From assembly GCF_021729865.1 (NCBI RefSeq), contig NZ_CP063400.1, forward strand, positions 4,588,001 through 4,652,000: a stretch of DNA of 64,000 nt, read 5' to 3'. Both the position numbers and the translations under genes were made by a program. The stretch comes from Hydrogenophaga sp. SL48. GTDB taxonomy: Bacteria > Pseudomonadota > Gammaproteobacteria > Burkholderiales > Burkholderiaceae_C. The number at the start of each line of letters is the position of its first letter. The stretch's first letter is position 1. Positions 61,397-64,000 of this stretch are shown here, in pieces. The notes beneath the pieces are model-generated. The model was not told the DNA's origin. It saw nothing but the letters and a program-made list of their open reading frames with translations, and searched no databases.

Positions 61397-61963
61397 TCAG
61401 GGCAGCGCCGTCGACGTCAGCGTGATGGAGAACAGGACCTTGCGGAACTCCGGCCGGAACACCTCCGGGTCCGTCTCGCCCAGGTTGCGGGTGATCAGCG
61501 CGCCCGGCATGCGCGGGTAGGTGCCGCGCCAGTAGTGGCGCCGGACCGGTTCGCCCGCGTCCATCTCGTCGGCCGAGAGCTGCGCCACGTAGCGCTCGTC
61601 TTCCGGGGCGTCTGTGGCCGAGAGGTTCACCGTGGTGGACATCAGCCGCCAGCTGCACGCGCTGTCCGGGGCTGCGTCGGGCGGGGCTTGTTTGCGCACG
61701 GTGGCGGTGTAACGTTGGTCGTCGAGCCGGGTGTAGGGCACTGGCAGCGTCTTCTCGGCGTCGGCCTGCGGGCAACCCTCGGCCCGGTAGAGCGCCTCTC
61801 CGTTCACCCGCCCGAAAGGCCCGGGTGCGCGCTCGATCTGCAGCGTGATCGCATGACCGCCGTTGGGCAAGCCACGCTCGCAGCCCAGCAGCGGCCAGCA
61901 CAGGCCTGCGACGCAGATCAGTCGCGCCAGCCCCAGCGGCAGAACCTTGTGAATAGCCAGCAC
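61397..61963 (-). CDS. Lipoprotein, probable immunity protein 2 (paralogue)
   Basis: This 188-residue lipoprotein has lipobox LLGC at Cys28 (CVAGLCWPLLGC). The body aligns with the neighbouring lipoprotein (IERAPGPFGRVNGEALYRAEGC; ERYVAQLSADEMDAGEPVRRHYWRGTYPRMPG; and a shared terminal FSIT). It is shorter. GTG 61963 is preferred because AGGAGG overlaps the upstream GTG at 61969. It is first in the operon lipoprotein-lipoprotein-lipase, so expression precedes the toxin. A duplicate could widen protection against related lipases. Confidence 0.68.
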   Translation of the reverse strand: MLAIHKVLPLGLARLICVAGLCWPLLGCERGLPNGGHAITLQIERAPGPFGRVNGEALYRAEGCPQADAEKTLPVPYTRLDDQRYTATVRKQAPPDAAPDSACSWRLMSTTVNLSATDAPEDERYVAQLSADEMDAGEPVRRHYWRGTYPRMPGALITRNLGETDPEVFRPEFRKVLFSITLTSTALP

Positions 61964-62057
61964 GCGCACCTCCTGAAACCGGTTCGCGGCCAGTATAGGC
62001 AGGGGTCGCCGCGGGCCACCAATCTCCCCACGGGCCGGGCCGCCGCACCCCGTTTCC

Positions 62058-62063
62058 TACAAT
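62058..62063 (+). promoter_or_regulatory. -10-like box TACAAT six bases before metH
   Basis: TACAAT-CGGCGG-ATG places a good -10 box directly before the start at 62070, suggesting a leaderless mRNA. Confidence 0.5.
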
Positions 62064-62069
62064 CGGCGG

Positions 62070-63116
62070 ATGAACTCCCCCGCCTACACCCGCGCCCAGG
62101 CGCTGCCCGCCATCCTTTCGCAACGCATCGCTGTGCTCGACGGCGCCATGGGCACCATGATCCAGCGCTTCAAGCTGGGCGAGGCGCAGTACCGGGGTGA
62201 ACGCTTCAAGGACTTTCACAAGGACGTCAAGGGCAACAACGAGCTGCTGAGCCTGACGCAGCCCGACGTGATCCGCGACATCCACGAGGGCTACCTCGCG
62301 GCCGGCGCCGACCTGATCGAGACCAACACCTTCGGCGCCACGACCATCGCGCAGGAAGACTACGACATGGCCCACCTGGCGCGCGAGATGAACCTGGCCT
62401 CGGCCCGCATCGCCCGAGCCGCCTGCGACAAATTCAGCACGCCCGACAAACCCCGCTTCGTGGCCGGCGCCCTGGGCCCGACCCCCAAGACCGCCAGCAT
62501 CAGCCCCGACGTGAACGACGCCGGCGCACGCAACGTGACCTTCGAGCAGCTGCGTGCTGCCTATTTCGAGCAGGTGGAAGCGCTGGTCGAAGGCGGGGCC
62601 GACGTGCTGCTGGTCGAGACCATCTTCGACACGCTCAACGCCAAGGCCGCGCTGTTCGCCATCGACGAGTTTTTCGAGAAGAGTGGCGAGCGCCTGCCCG
62701 TCATCATCAGCGGCACCGTGACGGATGCTTCCGGCCGCATCCTCAGCGGCCAGACCGTCACCGCCTTCTGGGCCAGCGTGCGCCACATCCAGCCCCTGGC
62801 CGTGGGCCTGAACTGCGCGCTCGGCGCCACGCTGATGCGCCCCTACATCCAGGAGCTGGCCAAGGTCGCGGGCGACACCTTCATCAGCTGCTACCCCAAC
62901 GCCGGTCTGCCCAACCCCATGAGCGACACCGGCTTCGACGAAACGCCCGACGTCACCAGCCGCCTGCTGCGAGAGTTCGCGGCCGAGGGCTTGGTGAACA
63001 TCGTGGGGGGGTGTTGCGGGACCACGCCGCAACACATCGGCGCGATCCATGAGGCGGTGGCGAGCCAGGCGCCGCGGGTGGTGGGGCGCCAGCTGTTTTA
63101 CAAAGAAGCAGCTTGA
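62070..63116 (+). CDS. metH: Methionine synthase N-terminal half (homocysteine methyltransferase domain)
   Basis: This 348-residue protein is only the homocysteine-binding module of cobalamin-dependent methionine synthase. [14 protein letters not shown] starts the barrel; [33 protein letters not shown] and the zinc Cys pair in [18 protein letters not shown] near the end are intact. In many Burkholderiales MetH is encoded as two polypeptides, and the cobalamin and methyl-folate modules would be a second gene. That gene does not follow here. The next gene is unrelated and on the other strand, so the partner lies elsewhere. Confidence 0.92.
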   Translation: MNSPAYTRAQALPAILSQRIAVLDGAMGTMIQRFKLGEAQYRGERFKDFHKDVKGNNELLSLTQPDVIRDIHEGYLAAGADLIETNTFGATTIAQEDYDMAHLAREMNLASARIARAACDKFSTPDKPRFVAGALGPTPKTASISPDVNDAGARNVTFEQLRAAYFEQVEALVEGGADVLLVETIFDTLNAKAALFAIDEFFEKSGERLPVIISGTVTDASGRILSGQTVTAFWASVRHIQPLAVGLNCALGATLMRPYIQELAKVAGDTFISCYPNAGLPNPMSDTGFDETPDVTSRLLREFAAEGLVNIVGGCCGTTPQHIGAIHEAVASQAPRVVGRQLFYKEAA

Positions 63117-63129
63117 CGGTTCGCGGGGC

Positions 63130-63609
63130 TCAGACCACGCGGACGAGCAAGTTGGCGCCCAAGCCCGCGAAGATCAGGTCTCCTGCCAAGCCGACTGTGC
63201 GCCAGCCGGTGTTGGCCAGGGTCGCAGGGTAGCGCTCTTTGAGCGCGTATACAGGGCGCCCATGGCTGAACGCCCACACCTCGTGGGCACCTCCCAAGAT
63301 GAGCAGGGCGCCTGCAGTGGCATTCATGTCATCGCGCGGTCCCGCCGACGCGCCATAGACCCACCATGCGTACAGCACAAAGGCAATCAGGATCCCTGCG
63401 GCGACCTTGCCCACCCGGCGGCCCCAAGGGTCCAGGCCCATGGATATCAAGGTCCAGCGGTCGCTGCCAAAGTGAAAGCGGATCGGAACTTCGTTTTGCG
63501 CCAGAAATGCCGCGCCGTAAGCCCGGCCGCAAGCAGGGCAGTGCGAGGTGTCGGGTATCACCTGCTCTTTGCAATGGGGGCAAAAGGGAAAGCGCGAAGG
63601 GTGGGCCAT
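63130..63609 (-). CDS. Zinc-ribbon membrane protein
   Basis: This 159-residue protein starts with a zinc ribbon CPHCKEQVIPDTSHCPACGRAY (two CPxC knuckles, residues 10-31). It is followed by a helical region, and hydrophobic segments at about residues 68-85, 97-112 and 136-155 suggest two or three membrane helices. The rest is not recognised. It ends 13 bases behind the convergent metH gene. Its function is unknown. Confidence 0.75.
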   Translation of the reverse strand: MAHPSRFPFCPHCKEQVIPDTSHCPACGRAYGAAFLAQNEVPIRFHFGSDRWTLISMGLDPWGRRVGKVAAGILIAFVLYAWWVYGASAGPRDDMNATAGALLILGGAHEVWAFSHGRPVYALKERYPATLANTGWRTVGLAGDLIFAGLGANLLVRVV

Positions 63610-63740
63610 GAGGTAGGGCGACGCAGTACGGAAAATATCGCATTTTCCATCTGGCGCCAGAAACGATCATTGGCTGAACCTTCAGTTTTTCCCTGAATCA
63701 CCTTCGGCTTGCGGGGCCAGCCACCCGCCCCCACAATCGC

Positions 63741-63900
63741 GGCTCCCATCAAGGGGAGTAACCAACCCGCCACCGGACGCACAGCCCGGCCCCGGCGGGT
63801 GGGGTTTCCGTCAGTACGTGGCCTGATCGCTTGCGAAACAGGCCGCCGGAAACCCCGGGCTGGGCGCCATGCCCGGTTCCGGCCAGACCTTGGGGGTGTT
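63741..63900 (+). ncRNA. yybP-ykoY (manganese) riboswitch aptamer
   Basis: The conserved core is visible: CAAGGGGAGTAAC at 63750-63762 at the 5' side, CCGTCAG at 63808-63814, and CCAGACCTTGG at 63883-63893 at the 3' side. CAAGG (63750-63754) pairs with CCTTG (63888-63892) to form P1. The middle hairpin and the GTACGTGGCCTGATCGC stretch also fit the Mn2+-sensing family. It lies directly upstream of a TerC/Alx-like gene, the standard target. The preceding 131 bases, back to the zinc-ribbon gene start, show nothing else clear and presumably hold the promoter. Confidence 0.82.
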
Positions 63901-63935
63901 TGCCTGTCAACACCAACCCAAGAAGGTCTTTTTTT
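63885..63935 (+). terminator. Riboswitch expression platform: terminator hairpin overlapping P1 and the ribosome site
   Basis: AGACC-TTGGG-GGTGTT pairs with AACACC-CCCAA-GGTCT (with small bulges), followed by seven T residues that end just before the ATG. Its 5' side shares bases 63888-63892 with aptamer P1, so the two folds exclude each other. AGAAGG (63921-63926) within the 3' arm is the likely ribosome site. Confidence 0.75.
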
Positions 63936-63936
63936 C

Positions 63937-64000
63937 ATGGAAACCATTGCGCCACTCTGGCTGTGGATCGTTTTTGTCGCGTTCGTTCTGGGCGCGCTGT
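63937..64000 (+). CDS. TerC/Alx-like membrane protein, 5' part (cut by window edge)
   Basis: Only the first 21 residues are visible, METIAPLWLWIVFVAFVLGAL, which form the first membrane helix typical of TerC/Alx family proteins. These are integral membrane proteins linked to manganese export. The start codon follows the yybP-ykoY riboswitch and its terminator by one base, a well-known arrangement for alx-type genes. The call rests on the leader as much as on the fragment, and the rest of the gene is outside. Confidence 0.7.
   Translation, partial: METIAPLWLWIVFVAFVLGAL

Noticed and set aside
61970..62069. Possible cobalamin or SAH riboswitch upstream of metH
   Set aside because: The gap is only about 100 bases, no conserved cobalamin or SAH core was found, and the -10 box beside the ATG leaves no room for a leader.
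63558..63947. Minus-strand frame across the riboswitch
   Set aside because: The sequence is fully explained by the conserved RNA core and the downstream TerC/Alx start on the plus strand.

Overview
The window looks like part of a betaproteobacterial chromosome of the order Burkholderiales, most likely family Comamonadaceae and possibly close to Hydrogenophaga. This is inferred from the very high GC content, the abundance of TRAP and Bug-type solute-binding uptake systems, a separate N-terminal metH gene, a GTP-dependent PEP carboxykinase, and a parA-x-y-parB arrangement of chromosomal type. No tRNA, rRNA, CRISPR array, intact insertion sequence or complete prophage was seen.

Layout. 1-3.2 kb: end of a flavin reductase, then parA, a small hydrolase, a membrane protein and parB, closed by a clear terminator. 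3.3-8 kb: envelope and metabolic singletons (CsgG-like lipoprotein, Sel1 protein, D-lactate dehydrogenase-type flavoenzyme, EF-hand protein, PduO-type cobalamin adenosyltransferase). 7.9-9.5 kb: a frameshifted, truncated pilU remnant beside an A/T-richer islet of two unknown genes. 9.6-12.6 kb: thioesterase, ribbon-helix-helix protein, DJ-1/PfpI protein and an NCS2 permease. 12.8-21.5 kb: a divergent catabolic locus. The tetR-TRAP(PQM)-cyclase-fumarylacetoacetase-DUF3237 operon faces acetoacetyl-CoA synthetase across two tandem palindromes. Together it could import a substrate, release acetoacetate and activate it.

21.9-27.7 kb: a DUF1566/DUF5648 lipoprotein, a LuxR regulator, small unknowns and a Tat-exported Bug protein. 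27.7-32.9 kb: an EamA exporter, then a pyridine-catabolism-like locus. Here a flavin reductase-MarR fusion diverges from nicX-like, nicD-like and acyl-CoA-dehydrogenase-fold flavoenzyme genes. 32.9-41 kb: an M14 peptidase, an ArgP-like regulator, two fasciclin proteins with a TetR regulator and striking operator repeats, UspA, a phosphoesterase, a LysR regulator and a tandem pair of paralogous membrane proteins. 40.9-46 kb: GntR/FCD regulator and a second TRAP operon (QMP) with TIGR04076 and aldo/keto reductase genes.

46-56.5 kb: pckG, small proteins, a thioesterase coupled to a CmpX/MscS-type channel gene, threonine ammonia-lyase, a large unassigned double-AAA+ ATPase and a glutamine amidotransferase. 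56.7-59 kb: rhodanese and recQ. 59.2-62 kb: two paralogous lipoproteins followed by a class-3 lipase with a C-terminal XVIPCD-like domain. This is best read as a type IV secretion antibacterial effector with tandem immunity lipoproteins, and it is the most interesting system in the window. 62-64 kb: metH N-terminal half, a zinc-ribbon membrane protein, and a yybP-ykoY manganese riboswitch leading into a TerC/Alx-like gene cut by the right edge.

Two window-wide themes stand out. A GC-rich multi-hairpin repeat family sits directly behind stop codons in fixed orientation, with at least seven copies. Several genes have a -10-like TANAAT box only 6-7 bases before the start codon, which suggests leaderless transcripts.
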